Source of the DNA: Charina bottae
Lineage: Eukaryota > Chordata > Lepidosauria > Squamata > Charinaidae
NCBI GenBank assembly: GCA_023362775.1
Contig: JALMGJ010000004.1
Location: forward strand, 37,650,929-37,714,928
Reading direction: 5' to 3'
Length of the DNA: 64,000 nt
Position numbers and translations under genes: made by a program. Shown piece by piece: positions 36,101 through 51,100 of this stretch. The number at the start of each line of letters is the position of its first letter. Within the stretch, counting starts at the first letter, position 1. The notes under the pieces are model-generated. The model saw only the letters and a program-made list of their open reading frames with translations. It was not told the DNA's origin and ran no database searches.

Positions 36101-39100
36101 AGCTTCTAATCATCCAGTTGTTGACAAAGGAGGACCACCACCTCTCACAACTGGAAAGACTGATAGAGCTGTTGGAAGTTCAGCAAAATCTAGAAAGCCA
36201 AAGTTGCCCATCCTGATTTAGACAGATACTTCTGGAGTAAAACCGTGACATTCAAAATGAAAATTTCATCTTGCCATGAAATTCAAGAAGCAGAGTTCAG
36301 ATTTGTGGTTCCATAAGCAATACTAATTCCTTCTCCTGAGAAAATGAGACATTCTGATAGAAGAGCCAAGAATGAAGAGGAGGCCTGCACCTAAGTCGGA
36401 CCAACTCTTTCTACATAAAATGGTGTTGCTGAGGAACAGACAGCCTTCCCAGGTAGACCAGACAGGAAACACGACCATATGAGCTAATTCTACTTTATTG
36501 TAAGGCTACATTAACAGAATCTTACAAGTCTGAAAGTACAAATTTCCCGCCTTCTCTTTTACAGCCTGGTAAGTTAGGGAGGTTCCTTTCTGAGTTTCTT
36601 TCTCTTCCCGTTATGTAGCTGTGGGCTATGCCCCCTCTTATCTGATCATTCCCTAGGCAGTATCTCTCCCCCCCACCGGTCTCCCAAGGTCATTGGTTAC
36701 AATACCTGATCAGGAAATTGGCTTGGGGTCAAAGGATCACACTAGATATTATTTTTTTTAATTATTTAATTAAATTTATATAACTGCCCATCTCCCCCAA
36801 AGGGGAACTCTATTACTCTATATTACTCTATTACTCTATATTACTTTACAAACATAACAGTTATGTCTTTGTAACTTTATAGTAAATGTAAGCAACCCAA
36901 TCTGGATTAGGCATCTAGTCTAGAAGTAGGAGGCTTTAATCCTTTGCTCCTAGTAGTCTAATTGGGGAACCCATGCTTGAAATTTATAAGTGAGCAATGG
37001 ATCACTGTTTTGCTAATGTGAAATCCAGATGTAATCTTTGTAATCCATACTGGGATTGGGGTTGGGTGGGTGGGAAATGAATTAAAGGTTCTTTTAGAAA
37101 AAAAACTGCTAGATCTGTCATTAATTAAAAAAAGAAACATAACTGCTAATTATAAGTTATATGTTGTTTGATCCTCACAGAGCTACATGGGTTTAGTCCT
37201 ATGCACAAATAACTGGTGATTTAATTACTGAACACAATGGGACTTACACAAGATTGGGACATGTGTGGCTTATGGAATATCTTGCTCATTGTTTAATCTT
37301 TGATCGAGTGGATATTTTGCTTTCAGATTTGATTATCAAGCATTATGATACCAACATTTAAATGTTAAACTTTCTTTCATAATAGGTTTCCATTACCCGC
37401 AGTTGGCACAGTTGAAATGATCAGGATGGTATGGGTCATTCTTGAAGATGAGCGGCTGTTCATCAATTATGGCATGGCACTTTTGGCAAATATATTTGCC
37501 AAGACCTCTGGCTTTCTCCCGATTATGGCAAGGACGGCAAAGATGTCTAAGAGAAATCAAGGAACAAACAGTAAGAAATATTAGTATTTGTATTCAAAAC
37601 ACACTTTGTATTCAAAACACACTCAAGGCCCCTAACAATGTTTTTTTTTAAATCAACAAAAACAGTTCACTATTAACTAATTCACCAAAAAGCCCTGAAA
37701 AAGTTTGACTTCTTTTCTAGAAGGTGAAAAAGTAGGAGCTGAGGCAACTTCCATAGCTTGAGATCAGTACAGGAGAAGATCTTCCTTATGACTGACAAAT
37801 AGTCTTTGGAAAGTGAAGGTACCTTTAAGAGGCCTTCAACTGATGATCTGAATCTGCAGAGACATATATCAGGATTGATGGTCCCTTATGCAGACCCCAA
37901 ACCATTTATTTATTTATTAATTATTTGGATTTATCACCGCCCATCTCTACCATGGTAGACTCTGGGCGGTTTACAATCATATTATAAAAAGTTAAAAACC
38001 TATACATCTAAAATCTACTATAAAATAAAAAAAATCCAAGAGGTGGTGTGTTCTTAAAAGGAGGATATTACTAAGCTAACCACCCCCAGGAGGAACTATT
38101 ATTTCCTTCGTTCCAGGCAAGGCGGCAGAACCAGGTCTTTAAAGACTTCCTGAAGGCCAGGAGCGAGGGTGCCCGCCTCACCTCCGGGGGCAAGATATTC
38201 CATAGGGCGGGTGCTATCGCAGAGAAGGCACGCCTCCTGGACCCCGCTAGATGGAATTCTTTTGTTGATGGGGTCCGAAGCATGCCCTCCCTGCATGACT
38301 GGGTGGGGCGGGTAGATGTAATCGGGATGAGACAGTCCCTCAGGTACCCAGGTCCCATGCCATGTAGGGCTTTAAAGGTGATAACCAACACCTTGAATTG
38401 GACCCGGAAGCAAACTGGTACCCAATGCAGCTCACGGAGCAGCGGTGTTACATGTGCTGATCTTATAGCACCCAGAACTACCCGTGCAGCTGCATTCTGG
38501 ACCAGGTGAAGCTTCCGGATACTCTTCAAGGGTAGCCCCATGTAGAGCGTGTTGCAATAATCTATATGGGAGATGACAAGGGCATGAGTGACTGTTCGGA
38601 GGGCCTCTTGATCCAGGAATGGGCGCAACTGGCGCACAACCCGAAGCTGTGCAAAGGCCCTCCTGGCCATGACTGCCACCTGTTCCTCGAGCAGGAGTTG
38701 CGAGTCCAGGAGAACCCCCAAGTTTCTCACTGAATCTGAACGGGGCAGTGCCACCCCATCCAGAGTTAAAGATGACAACTTCCTGGAAGTCGAGAGGCCA
38801 TCAATCCATAGCCACTCCGTCTTACCAGGGTTCGGTTGAAGCCTGTTGTTCCCCATCCAGGCCCCTACAGCCCCCAGGCACTGAGATAGGGTGTCAAAGC
38901 CTTGAATTAAGTTGTGCCCAGAAAAACAACTGACAACCAGTGCAGGTCTATCAACATAGGAGTAATGTGGTCCCAGTATCATACTCTGGTTAGAAGCCTG
39001 GCAGCCACATTTTGCAGGAAGTTTCTAGAAACTTCTCAAGAGCTAGTGTGGCTTAGTGGTGAAATCGCTGGACTAAGACCAAGGAGACTTGATTTCAAGT

Positions 39101-42100
39101 TCACCCTCCACCCTGGAAGCTTGTTGGGTGACTTTCGACCAGTCACTTACTTTCAGCACAACCTACCTCACAGGGTAAAAAGGGGGTGGGTGAGATTGTT
39201 TTGGTTAAGGCAGGAAATAAAAAAGCAAGGAAGCAAGCATTGCCACATACAGTACATTGCAGTAGTCAAGTTGGGATGTCATTAGAGGATGGGTAAATTT
39301 TGCCAAATTGATTGTCTTAGGAATTGTCATAGCTAGCACAAAATAGACATAATTGTGCAAACACACTCCTCCTTGCCACCAGTTAGGAATCCAAGGATAG
39401 CTAGAGGTCAGAGTGCACTCTCAAACTATGGACTTGCTCTTTCAAGGTGAGTGCAATTCCATCTAGGACAGGCTGAACTCTAACCTATTGTCCAATTTCT
39501 TCCATCTTTTCTGACTGTAATTTCAGCTTGTATTTTTCCAAGTATTATTTACTAATATCTATAGGTACATGTTTTCCTGGCAGACATTATGGGAATATAT
39601 AGTTGATATGTTACAAATACTGTTTTTTCATATAATGTGAAAAAATTCTCAGAGCATGAAGTTCTAAGTTGGAGGGATGACAGAAGAATTTGAATTTTTG
39701 ATTGCAGGTCAAAAAAGAGAAAGACGCTGATTTTTATATATTTTGGTTCCAACTTCAGTTTAGCAGAAAGGAAGAAATAAATTTTCAGGGAACAAAGAAT
39801 GAGGACAGAAAGAAGTAGATTATTATCTGAAATTCACAGGCCGAGCAATTTCTGATAAAAAAACAGAAATAGGTTCTTGACATAACTATGGTAAAGTAGG
39901 TTCCAAACATTTAAAAAGTTATAGAAAATTCATTACTCTGAGATTTATAATCAAGGGAGAAGAAGTAACACTGACCTGCCGGCATTCTTCACAAATCCAA
40001 TGTCTGCCAGTACCTGTTGGCAGATATCACAACAGAAGCATTCTGGGTGCCAGCTGTTATTCATAGCTTTAATAACCCGACCAATAATGAACTCCCCTAC
40101 AATTCAACAGAAGATATTTAAAAATAAGTTAATTAAACTATTAAAGTGTGGGAGATAATATGATAGCTGTATCTTTCCTTAACAAACAAATAAAACATCA
40201 CTGTCATTTTGTGTCACTGTCCCCTTCCATACTTTATGACTATATTTAGATAAATTAAGTCTAAAATGTATTAATTTGCCAAGTATAAACTGGGGAGTCC
40301 TTGGTGCTCTCTGAGCCTTGTTGTTTTCTTGCAGACGTTTCATTGCCAGACTAGGCAACATCTTCAGAGCGAAAAGCGGGGGAGATGGGCGGGATATAAA
40401 TATGACGAATAAATAAATAAATAAAATAAAAGGGAGTGGGGTTTGCTCTCTGTTTATATACAGTGGCTTGCCCTGCTTGTGTTGGTGGGGGTCTTGTTCT
40501 CTTCTTGATTGGGCTGTTGTTTGCTGCTTGGTTGATTGATTGAGTTAATAGTTCCTTGATTACGGTATTGTGTACTGTTTGACTGTTCGTCTGGTGTTAA
40601 TTTTGCATATTTGGGTGTTGATTGCTGGCGAGGAGGTGTTCTGGTCTTTTAGCTTTTTTATTGTCTCTTTTGAATGGTATGTAAATGTTGTTTACCTCTA
40701 TTTGCCTGTTGATGGGTGACTTGTCTGAGTGCCAAGCTTCCAGGAATTCCCTAGCATTTTTGGATTTGGCTTGGTCTAGGATGCTCACAGTTTCCCAGTT
40801 GAAAGTATGGTTGAGTCTGTCCATGTGTTGTAAGATTAAGGAGTTTTCATCATGTCTTCTGACTGCTAGTTGGTGTTCGTGGATGCGTTCTGCTAGTCTT
40901 CGGCCTATCTGTCCTACATAGTGGCTCTTACAGTCCTTACACTGTATGTTGTAGATAACTCCTGTTTTTTCTTCTTGGGCTACTGGATCTTTTGGTCTGC
41001 TTAAGATGTTCTGAAGGGCTTTGGTTGGTTTGTGTGCTACGGTGATGCCGTGTGGTTTTAACAGTCTGTTGGTAGTTTCCAATATGTTTCTGATGTATGG
41101 CAGTGTTATCCTTTTCATAGCTTGTGTTGGTTGTGCTGTAGTGGGTTGAGTGGTCAGGCACTTTTTGATAAAGTTGCGTGGGTATCCATTTTGCTAGAAG
41201 ATGCTGTATAGGTGGTCTGTTTCCTTTTTCTGGTGTTCTGGGTTGCTGCAGTGCATTTGTGCTCGTTTGAATAATATTCTTACACAGCTCCTCTTGTGGG
41301 AGGTTGGGTTGTTGCTTTGGTAATGGAGCACTTGGTTAGTGTGGGTTGATTTCCGGTAGACTTGTGTTTCTAGTTTGCCATAATTTCCTCTACTGATGAC
41401 GATGTCCAAGAAGGGTAGTGTGTTGTTGTTTTCTTCTTCCCTTGTGAATTTTATTCCTTTGAAGATGTTGTTGATGGTTTCATGTGTCTCCTCGTTATTC
41501 CTTTTTTATTATAACAAAGGTGTCATCTACATACCGGATCCATACTTTGGGTTGTATGCATGGGAGTGCTATCCTTTCTAGACGCTGCATTACAATCTCT
41601 GCTATGAGTCCTTAGAGTGGTGATCCCATGGGTGTTCCTTTGATTTGTTGGTATATTTGTCCATCAAACTGAAAGTAGGTGGTGAGGCAGAGGTTGATGA
41701 GGTCCATGATTCTGGGTATTTCAATCTTAGTGTATCTGGCTAGGTTGGGTGTGTTTCGTAGAACTGCTGCCATGGATTATTTCGCTAGTGCTGGGTCTAT
41801 AGATGTAAAGAGTGCTGTGACATCAAATGACACCATAATTTCATCTTCATCTATTTTTAGGTCTTTGATTTTCTGGAGGCACTGTAGTGGGGAGTTGATA
41901 GAATATTCGCTCTCCTCTGTGAGATGTCCAAGTTTTTTTGTAAGTTCTTTAGCTATGTTGTATGTGGGGGTCCCTGGTAACAATAAAATTGGCCGAAGCG
42001 GTATTTATTTATTTATTTATATTTGTATTTATACCCCGCCCATCCCCTCCCTAACGGAGGACTCTGGGCGGCTTACATACATCGTTATACATAAAATTAT

Positions 42101-45100
42101 ACAGTGTTCTTTCATTATACAATCCGCGCGCAAGGGGAGGGGGTAAGGGAACCGGCTCTTCCTGGCTTTCCGGACTACATGTCCCAAGGTGCCTTGCGTT
42201 GGAGCCGGCTGCTGACTTCCTGTAGATGTTTGTTGCTTCCGGCAGCCATTCGAAAGATCTTCCGTCCGATGGAACCTGACCCCAGACAGGATAGGACGCC
42301 AGCATATTTTCCCACTTTAAGGTGGTACCCAATTTATCTACTTGCTAAGCTTTCGAACTGTTGGGTCGACAGGAGTATGCCGGGCTTGTGTATTTTGGGG
42401 CATCCGTAGAAGCGTGGGAGGATGGGTCTGCTGCTTTTCATCCACCTCTGTTCTTCTTTTGTGATTTGACCTTTCTTGGTTAGGTTGTTAAGAGTTCTTT
42501 TGATCTGGTTGTCCAGTTTCTGTATGGGATTGGTGTTTACTGGGGTGTAGGTTTCTTTGTCCTCAAGTAATTCTTTGGCCTTTTGTATATATTGGGATCT
42601 GTCCATAATGATGGTGGTGCAGCCTTTGTCTGCTGGGAGGATGATGATAGTTTGGTCCATCTTTAGGTTTTTGAGGGCTGCTCTGTCCTCTGCTTTCAGT
42701 TGGTTCTGTTTCCGTGTTCTTCTGGTTTGTGGTATGATTATCTGTCTTATGTTCTCTTGGGTTTCTGTGGTAAGTCCTGTAGTTTTAAATGCTGCTTCTA
42801 AAGCTGCAAAGAATTCTAATTTATTCGCATCCTCTGTGTCGTAGTCGAGGCCTTTCTGTAGGATATTGTGTTCTGCAGTGGATAGTGGGCGGCTGGACAT
42901 GTTGACAACCCATTCAGGTTCAGGTACCTCTTTAACTGGTATTTAATTTTGATCCTGTTGCTCAAACTGTCAATATCAGATGGAAAGCAAAAAAACAAAC
43001 AAACCCATAATATAACAACTGTTGCATTACAGATTGTTAGAAATTTTGGAAATTGCAACATATTTAGATAGTAAATATGACACTTTGAAATGTAATCTAC
43101 TAATATAATTTGATAATTTGATATATTTAAGTAGATTTAGAAAAGTAATTGACATGTCAAAATATATTATTTTGTAATGTGGTTCTCCAATTGTTTGATA
43201 TTCATATTCATACTGTATCTCAGTTTTATGTAATGGGAAGATGCCAGCAAGATGAGGGGACTGACAGCAAGATGATAAGGATGGCATATCGAAAAATAAC
43301 TGAGGTTTAGTACTTAACATAAAAATCAATAAAAGGTTCAAGGCTATGATTCTCAGATGTTCCATTAACTACATGTTCCTTCTATTTGGGAGCTACCTCT
43401 CATTATCTAGCTTTGAAATAAAGTAACCTTTACTCATTTTGGATGGGGAGGAGCACTCCTTAGTAGAAATAAACTATTACATTTCTCCTTTTCCAGGCAA
43501 CTGAATCTAACTTGTTATCCTGGATCTCTCATGATTGGGTAAAACAACAAGAATCTTGGGGCTCCTTAAAATCTAACTTATTTTTTATGGCATAACCCTT
43601 TGTGGATCAGAATCCTCTTCATCAGATACAGAGAGTATTTTGTATATGATTCAGCCAACTCTGGAAAAAGATGCTAATAACTGTGGAAAATGAACATTTA
43701 TGGGCAGGTAGAGCAGAACACTTTCTCTTTTCAAAGTTGGCAGAAGAGAGATTGACTTGGGCACGAATGCTGCTTAATTGGATCACAGCAAACAGAATCA
43801 AAATGTGTGCTTCCGATTTTTCCCCTCTATAATTAGAGTAACTTTATCAAGAAGCTTATATATGCAGGTGCAAAACATAAACACCTGCAGGCATATAGGT
43901 ACACCCTAATTCCTAATTAACTTACGTCATAGTATTACTGATAGCAGTTCTGATTTCTTCTCTGTTATTTCTTCTATATGTTATAGCAGGAATTTCCCGT
44001 CTCCTAGAAATAGCATGTCTGCACTTGATAAACACACTACTATCTCGTTCTAATTAAGTTATGTGACTTGATGCTCTTGCTAAAGGGCACACCAAGGGGA
44101 AATAGATATTCTAGTCTGTTTTTTCTGTAGCAACGTCCCCTTCACATCTAAGAGGTACAAGCTTGGGTTTAAACAGGACTATGTTCTAACAAAATCTTCA
44201 GCTTAATTTAGCATGGCATGAAAATGTGCTCACAAGAGACTTTCAGGCAAGATACTTCAGAATTACAAACACGTTCATTACAGAATAAATGTTTTTGTGT
44301 CAACTGGATGTGGGTCTGGAAAAGTGTTTAATATGACTGTTCCTGGGTGAATACTACGTGGCATATAGTCATCTTCTGAGAAGAGCCCTCCCCAACCAAG
44401 ATAATCATATATATGTTGGATTTTCACTCCATTTGCAGATGCAGGGTGGAGTTACAGAGGCTGAAGTGCAATACCTGAAGACATCAGGAACACTTTTTAA
44501 CAGACATATGCCTTGTTTGTATTACTGTTCAGCTTTCTTTTTTAAACAATGTATACTTTATCCCTCTCCTCTTGTAAAGGGCTATCAGACCTTTATAAAA
44601 TATATTTTTCTGAAACTCACCACATTGATGACAGCAAGGGGCAAAAAGCATCTGAAAGTCATGTTCACAGTACTTCCTTCCTTCAAACTGAAAACAGAAA
44701 AATAGGCCAGGCTATCAGACAGGAGACCAGGTAAGTATGTTTCACACATACTATGGCTATACTCTTGAACTGCTCAGAGAAGTTCCAATATGATTTTATA
44801 CTTGAACAAGCTACACTTCTATAACATGCATTATTATGTAAGTAGAGAATGACCCAGCACAGAAATCTTTTCACACAGGCTAGGTATATGTGCAGTGGCT
44901 GATGCTTCTGACAAAATGATCTACATCTGGGCACAAATCAAGAGATATTCTTATCATGAACATCTGTTTTAGCATTCAATGCAGGAAACATATTTTGTTA
45001 ACCATATATTTATTTCCGTCCTTTACATTTCCTGAAAGGCAGCTCCAGGAAAATGGCTTTGGAAAGACGGAAAAGTTCGTGCCAGGTCCCCCCCCCCCCC

Positions 45101-48100
45101 GAGAACATCACTTTCTTTCCAAAGTATGTGATAATGTACTAAAGTAAACACAATTATTTTCAATTAGATGTTAAATAAATAAAGCATTCCTAAGACACCA
45201 TCATGATATCAGCCAGCTTGATATTATGGATAGCCCTAGTGTGTGTTTGTTTGTTTGACTTCTATCCCGCTGTTTCTCCAGGACCTCAAGGTTACCTACA
45301 TGGAGATTTATCTTCATTTTACCCCTAGAACAACCAATTTGGGAAGCTGGTTGGGCTGGGAGAGAGTCACTGGCCCAAAGTCAACCAGGGAACTTCTCTG
45401 AACTTAAATCTGTTCAATGGCAATTACTCCTGTGTGCATAGAGCAGAGCTTTCCAAACGGTGTGTCGCAACACAAAAGTGTGTCGCCACACAGAGTCTGG
45501 TGTGTCGCCACACAACCCGGAAGCGCTGATCATCATCAGCGCTTCCGGGTTTTCCCGCGGCGACACACCACCGGGGTGCGCAAAAACCTGAAAGCGGCAG
45601 CAGCGCTTCCGGGTTTTTGCACACTGCCGCAACGGCGGCACTTCTGGGTTTTCCCGCGGTGACACACCAATGGCGGTTGGTGTGTCGCTGCGGGAAAACT
45701 TTGGAAAGCCCTGGCATAGAGGCATTAGGAGGATAAATGAAAAGGATGATATTTCCAAATTATGAGTTAAGAATGAGCAATGAACTAGAGAGTTCTGCTG
45801 GATATTCAGAACCACATACCTGAGCAATCCACTGCACGTTTACTAACAAGTAATGAGTGTGTACAATGAATTTACTAGGCATGAAGCAGCAGTTTAAAGC
45901 TTGGAAGGATATTTAGGCCAGTTACATATCTTAAATATGGGGAAAAATTCAACAGTGAGTACAAAAGAACTTAAGAAACTTCTAGGAACTTGTGCCCATG
46001 ACTACCTGAATGGAATGTCAGGAATATCTCTATTTGCTTTTGCTTTTTTAAAATGGAGACTGAGGCTAGTTGGAATGGAGCTTAACTATCAAAGAGCTTA
46101 GTAGAGGGCTTTCCAAACTTTTCAGTTGGCAACACACCAACGGTGGCGGGCGAAAACCTGGAAGCGCCGCGGCGGCAGGTGAAAACCCGGATTTTGGGTT
46201 TTCGTGCAACGCCACCACCACGGCGCTTTTGGGTTTTCGTGTGCCGCCACAGCAGTGGTGCTTCCAGGTTTTCATGTGTGGCGGCAGCAGCGTCCTGGTG
46301 TGCCGCACAAAAACCCGGAAGTGCTGATGGCCCACTGCTGCGCGCGGCAGCATGCCATCAGCGCTTCCGGGTTTTTGCGCGGCACACCTGGGCCCCGTAG
46401 GTGACACAGTACTGTGTCGCGACACACAGTTTGGATAGCTATGGCTTACTATTTTGCTATTCATCAAATATGATGTTGGTAAAGACTACTAAAATTTCAT
46501 AATGCGCTACAATTTTTTTTAAAAGTTAATGCAGCATTTTAATTGTTGCAATATAACACAAATCAATGAGAACAATTTCACGTGTTAAAAAAAATTCTGT
46601 AGGTTATCCTATTGCATTTTACAAGAACTTTCACAACAAAACCACAGTTAAATTGGTGGGCATGTAAAATTGAATTTGATTCTGAGCTTTTCTTCCTAAC
46701 AAAAATGTTTGTCTGAAGTTCAGTTATCTGAATAGTTTATTATTTATTTTGCTGAGTAACTGTGGCAGAGTACATTGTGGATATTCAGATGTAAGATTTA
46801 ATCAAAATGGCCTTCAAGGTTGGTACCCTTGATCACAAATACTTTAAGGGGGCAGATGTCCAATAAATACAATGTGTAAGGAAGCAGAAGGATAAAATGC
46901 TTAATGGATTACTAGCATCAAATGGTCAAGCAAGTTTTGTAGGAATGAAAAAAGGACTATATAAAATATTTTTAAATACTGTATGCAAGTTCAGATTAAT
47001 GTATGTATGCTTTCAGTCTGGCATAGCATAAAGGAGTTTCTGAACTCAGACTCATTATGCCTGATTTTCTGCCCATGTCTACTTTAATTTTGTTGATCTA
47101 TCAAAAATACTTAAAAGACTGTAATAAATACATACTTTTGCAGTGAAGTTTGTTTGAGACTGACACATGTCTAGGCTCTCAATACTAGAGGCTCCTAAAG
47201 AGAAATCATATCTCAAGTTGCTATAAAACAGCTGCAAATCTCTAGAACTTTTACTAAAAGTCTGGATACTCCCTTCCCCAACTATCACAATAAAATAAAT
47301 CTTGTTAGGATTGTACTACATCTCTTTCAAATAAAATATTCAATTATAAGGTATTGGAGCTATCAATACATAAAATGTTATAACAATGATACACATTCTT
47401 AGCTTGGGCCAAAGAAAGCAAGCCATTACATCTGGTTCAAGACCCTTGAGGTGGATCTGTGCACACTGTAGGCAAATCCTTGGAAAATGCCAGAGAAAAC
47501 TATCCAGCCTTCGGAAGAGATTGCAAGCCCTGAACTAAACCCAAGAGATCCTTTCCAGGATCAGAGAATTCCTTGGCTGAACCAGAACTAAACCACCCAT
47601 CTTTGATATAAGCCTGCTTAAAATTTCAGTCTATCACATTAGGAACAGTAGTGCTGCTCCACTGTCATGAGAGAGATCTTATACAGGCTGTATAAAGTTA
47701 AAACAGGCTCTCCTCTGTCTCAGCTGGTTCGGCACAATCATTTCGTGCTAGTTCAGGAAGCAGCACTTCTTCCTTTAGGAAGCTCTCCTGACCAAGGCAA
47801 ACAGAAATATTTTGACAGTACCAACCCTTTCAAAAGTTCTTATCAGGGCTACATTTTAATCCCTGTCATCTCCATGATTCACTGCAAGTGTGTTAGGAAA
47901 CACCAGTAGCTTGCAGAAACCATTTTAATGTGTTTTCAGGATGCAGCACAATACCCAAAATGACTCTGCTTAAAAATTAATTGAAGATGAGTTCCAGACA
48001 AGGTGAAAGACAAGAAATTCAATTCTTTTTAAAACTGAATCTCCCTTGTTAAAAATGTGACATGCTTTGCATTTAGAGATAGCTAATAGTATTTTCACCT

Positions 48101-51100
48101 TAATCCTCTATTCTAGATTGCAGCTTTCTTATGTAGCAGGGCTATTACAACTATCTCTAACCGGTGTAGCTGACCTACCATTCATTAACCTCATGATAAT
48201 GATAAATATGAGAGGCATCTTTTTTCTTGAACTTATTTATTTTCTATCCCGCCTTTATTATTTTGATAAATAACTCAAGGTGGCAAACATACCTAATACT
48301 CCTTCCTCCTCCTCTTTTCCCCACAACAACAACCCTGTGAGGTGAGTTGGGCTGAGAGAGAGGGACTGGCCCAAGGTCACCCAGCCGGCTTTCATGCCTA
48401 AGGCGGGACTAGAACTCACAGACTCCTGGTTTCTAGCCCGGAGCCTTAACCACTAGACCAAACTGGCTCTCCTTGTTTGTATATTCATATAAATATAATA
48501 TACTATAATATACAAACTTCCTTGTTTTTATATTACTATCTTAGATTGCATTTCTTTGCCACTCTGGATTTCTTGACACCAAGATACAAGCTATAAGAAA
48601 GCTGCTGTTGGTTACCCATTTGTGTATTGGATTGTATACTGTGGTATGTCCTGTAGGCAAAAGCTAGAGATGACCAATTTTGCAAGTGATGGTTTATGAT
48701 GATATTGACGACGGGCTAAGGTTAACCAGGGAGACCAGAATTCAAATCCATGTTCATTCATGACCCTCACAAGATCACCCCAACCCAGATTTAGCCTTTC
48801 AGCATTGCTTATTTTACAATACTGTTATAGAGTCGAAATGGAAGAGGGTGAGTAATTTTAAGCTCTTGAAGGAAGCTGATAAATAAGTACCCATGGTAAT
48901 TTAACACATGGTAAATGGATATATTTATTTACTTAATGCATTCTTTAGTAACGTCTGTTGCCCACCAGATGTATTAAGGCTGCAAGTTCTAAAATCCCAG
49001 CTAGCAGGGTCAACAGCTATACTATTTATATTATCTGGAAATTCTGGCAGTTATGAACCCAGCACCCCAGGAGAGAAGCAAGATAGTGAAGGCTGATGTT
49101 ATGTGAGGCTGGCAATTGGTTTCCAAAACACATTATCTGATTATAAATTTGGGGTTTCTAATATAAAATGTGCTGGAGTGCACTGTGGTTGTACGGCAGG
49201 CACGATCACTGAACTCTGCCTGCTTTCAAAGGTGTCATCTTCTATATTTGAAACAAAATACTGAAACAAGGATTAACTTCTAAATGCAGAAGCAACCGCT
49301 CAAAGGAACTGACCTCATAAAAAAGTCCCTCAGGGAATTGCTGGAAACACTGGGCACACACAAAGCACTGTTCGTGGTACAGCTCCCCATTGCTGTTCAC
49401 AATCTTCTCTGCAGGTGCAAAGCCTCCTCGGCAGCGTTCACACATGGCATTGGCAAGGGCATTGGCCATGTTGCTATAACACAAGAACAAAAGAGAACTG
49501 CATGAGAACCTAGCTCTGATGATCATGTGTTTATGTCAATAGGCAGCTTATCTAGCTTGGCAATAAACAAGGCAAGTCTTTTCTATGGATTTTATTAAGA
49601 GAGGTAATCATTTGTAGCACGCTGGCCCTACTCCAAAGCCAGTGGGCAAAAAGAAAGGAAAGATCACCCAATCACCCAATCAGCACTGGCTCATATCTGA
49701 GAAATCAGAAGTTGGTAGCAAAGGCAGAGTAAGCAGCTGAAGGAGGGAAGGCGTCAAAGTGAAGCTTTCACTCTCACAGAAATCCTTGGTATCTGTGGGA
49801 AAGAAGCTTGGAGATGTCAAAGGTAACCTGGAGAGATGTTCTCCCCTACTTCTCCTTCCCCACCAGAATTCTCTTAGGACACGTCCATGCTTTAAAGAAA
49901 ATCACTGAACTGCAGTAACCATACCAAAAGGTGTGTATGGCCTAGAGATCTCACATTTTTATTTATTTTATTTTATTATTTAAATTTGTATTACCGCCCA
50001 TCTCCCCCAAACCGGGGGGCTCTGGGCAGTTCACAATAAAACAAATTAAAAACATAAATATAAAATTAGAACATCCATAAAAATAAATATAAAATCCAAG
50101 TGGACTAGATGTTAATAATAGGGTGGGCTTCATGGCACCAGCCACCCCCAGGAGGAACTAGTAGCATTCCCATTCCACGCAAGGCGGCAGAACCAGGTCT
50201 TCAAGTCTTTCCGGAAGGTCGGGAGCGAGGAAACCCACCTCAGCTCCAGGGGCAAGATATTCCAAAGGGTGTAAATGTGTAGACATTTCCTTCCACTATG
50301 CTGGGAATTTCCCTCAGTGGCATGGGTTAATCACAGGGGTGTACCCACTGACCATGGTAGTTTTCAGAGGTTGGAGAGAGGATGAAAGCAGTGGTTGTCC
50401 TGGTGTGTTTTTTTTAAATTAACAATTATTTAACTTCACAGAATGTATTGGGCACATATCAAAGTTTTGATTTAACACATGCTATGTGTGATAAAACAAT
50501 ACTGAGATAATACTCTGTCCCAATTATGCATCGGTCTTTGGGCTGTTTGCTATGTGACACAGATCTAGCTCACACTCTTCCTCATTGTATAGGATGAGAT
50601 GCAGGAACAAATTAGTAAATCATATGCACAGGTATTTTATCAGCATATCCAATTGGTACATATCCTTTGTCCACATTTTGTAGCTTTCTCCAGCACATAT
50701 TTTATGAGTTAACACACAGAAATCCAAATTCTCACATCTCACTGTATGCAGCAGTATCATGGGCTTGGTCAACTGATCAAACTATAGGAAAACTGTCACA
50801 TATGAAATAGTTTGAAGTTCCCTTGAATCTATGCAACATATGTATCTGATCTAAAACACTTAAAATGTGTTTAATTTACTTTGAATTGTGCCAAAAAGCT
50901 ATCTGAATATTTCCGCATCCCTGAGTGATGACTATACAAGCTGCTCTCAACAGTTTAGAAGAATACTTCAGTCAGTTTCCACAGACTGCATACAGAATAA
51001 ATAATTTGGGAAATGCCAAGCATTCTAATGTTATCTTAACATAGATTAGAATCCACAGTAAAACACCATGCTTCCAACTACAGAATAACACAAAATGTTT

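Larger units (their letters stand above)
40285..42960 (-). mobile_element. Penelope-like retroelement, degenerate, in LIMS1 intron
   Basis: Read from 42.95 kb to 40.29 kb it has an N-terminal region, an RT and a C-terminal GIY-YIG endonuclease, the layout of Penelope-like elements. It ends in a terminus with a hammerhead-like motif and GGCTCAGAGAGCACCAAGG, shared with 26046 and 56340. It is interrupted at about 42005-42374 by another element. Confidence 0.88.
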
